Shown: positions 63,575 to 64,000 of the stretch, in pieces | Position numbering within the stretch: the stretch's first letter is position 1 | How the letters are laid out: each line of letters begins with the position of its first letter | Origin: Helicoverpa zea | Lineage: Eukaryota > Arthropoda > Insecta > Lepidoptera > Noctuidae | Reading direction: 5' to 3' | NCBI RefSeq assembly: GCF_022581195.2 | Contig: NC_061482.1 | Coordinates: 15,748,001-15,812,000, forward strand | Length of the DNA: 64,000 nucleotides | The notes under the pieces: generated by a model | What the model was told of the DNA's origin: nothing | Databases searched by the model: none | Seen by the model: the letters and a program-made list of their open reading frames with translations, nothing else | Program-made: the position numbers and the translations under genes

Positions 63575-63801
63575 TAGTTCGGCCATTCAGAGAATGCGTT
63601 CCTGACACGTCGCGATTGAACTGACGACGTAACTACATTCATTGATTATTGATATAATAATGTTGTTTTAATGCTCCTCAATTGTTAAAACGGTAAACAA
63701 CCAGCAAAAATATTTTTATCGTAACTGCAACGCCATTGCAAAGTTACGTCGTCAGTTCAATCGCGACGTGTCAGGAACGCATTCTCTGAATGGCCGAACT
63801 A
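63575..63801 (+). mobile_element. 227-bp MITE, TAGTTCGGCC TIR
   Basis: Same length and sequence as 37668 and 53534, flanked by TA (63573-63574 and 63802-63803). Confidence 0.85.
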
Positions 63802-63870
63802 TAGTGACGAACAAGAGACAACTCGTAGAACATAAAAGTTTAAATGTCTATGTCAGTATACTTATTTAAA

Positions 63871-64000
63871 GGGTGTGTTGTACCTAATCACGTTAAATTA
63901 AATACGTTAATACACTGGTTAATATACATATGTTGATTAGCACACAGAAAAATATAAAAAAATTTCAAACAAAGTACTTAAATAGAATATAAATGTGCAA
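63871..64000. mobile_element. Start of a CGGGTGTGTCGTTCATAATC-type MITE, cut by the window end
   Basis: GGGTGTGTTGTACCTAATCA, AATACGTTAATACACTGGTT, AATATACATATGTTGATTAG and TTTCAAACAAAGTACTTAAA follow the order of 22705-22870, with several changes. The right TIR lies beyond the window. Confidence 0.6.

Overview
The window is nuclear DNA of an animal with AT-rich, intron-containing genes, and is almost certainly lepidopteran (probably a noctuoid moth). The evidence is four conserved metazoan genes with insect-like protein sequence, GT-AG introns, and a dense load of the small elements typical of moth genomes: tRNA-headed SINEs, many short terminal-inverted-repeat (TIR) elements, two non-autonomous Helitrons ending in a hairpin plus CTAG, and RTE-like LINE tails. 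The species call is inference, since no database could be searched.

Layout. (1) 1-11420, + strand: the 3' part of the gene for the pyruvate dehydrogenase phosphatase regulatory subunit (PDPR). Eleven coding exons are visible and the reading frame closes exactly to the stop; the 5' exons lie left of the window. (2) 11421-16315: gene-free DNA with the PDPR 3' UTR and several elements. (3) 16316-17080, - strand: a single-exon gene for a 254-residue low-complexity protein whose C-terminal motifs resemble the SKI7-like short isoform of HBS1 (exosome-Ski adaptor). (4) 18357-48900, + strand: a complete five-exon SLC35C2-type nucleotide-sugar transporter gene, with a 20.4 kb second intron that is a graveyard of mobile elements. 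(5) 48901-56217: gene-poor DNA. (6) 56218-57879, - strand: an intronless KIF1-binding protein gene (KIFBP). (7) 57880-64000: gene-free DNA with LINE fragments and small elements.

The four genes have unrelated household roles: mitochondrial pyruvate dehydrogenase control, RNA decay, Golgi transport and kinesin regulation. They do not form a functional cluster. The SKI7-like gene and SLC35C2 are divergent, with about 1.3 kb between their start codons.

The most striking non-genic signals are four copies of a 227-bp TIR element that read as identical, with a 964-bp relative sharing their first 167 bp; a PIF/Harbinger-like element with a transposase fragment inserted into a SINE; two Helitrons 1 kb apart; and a repeat whose internal 41 bp is inverted between two copies. 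All coordinates and matches were read by eye, so repeat borders are approximate unless a target duplication is named.
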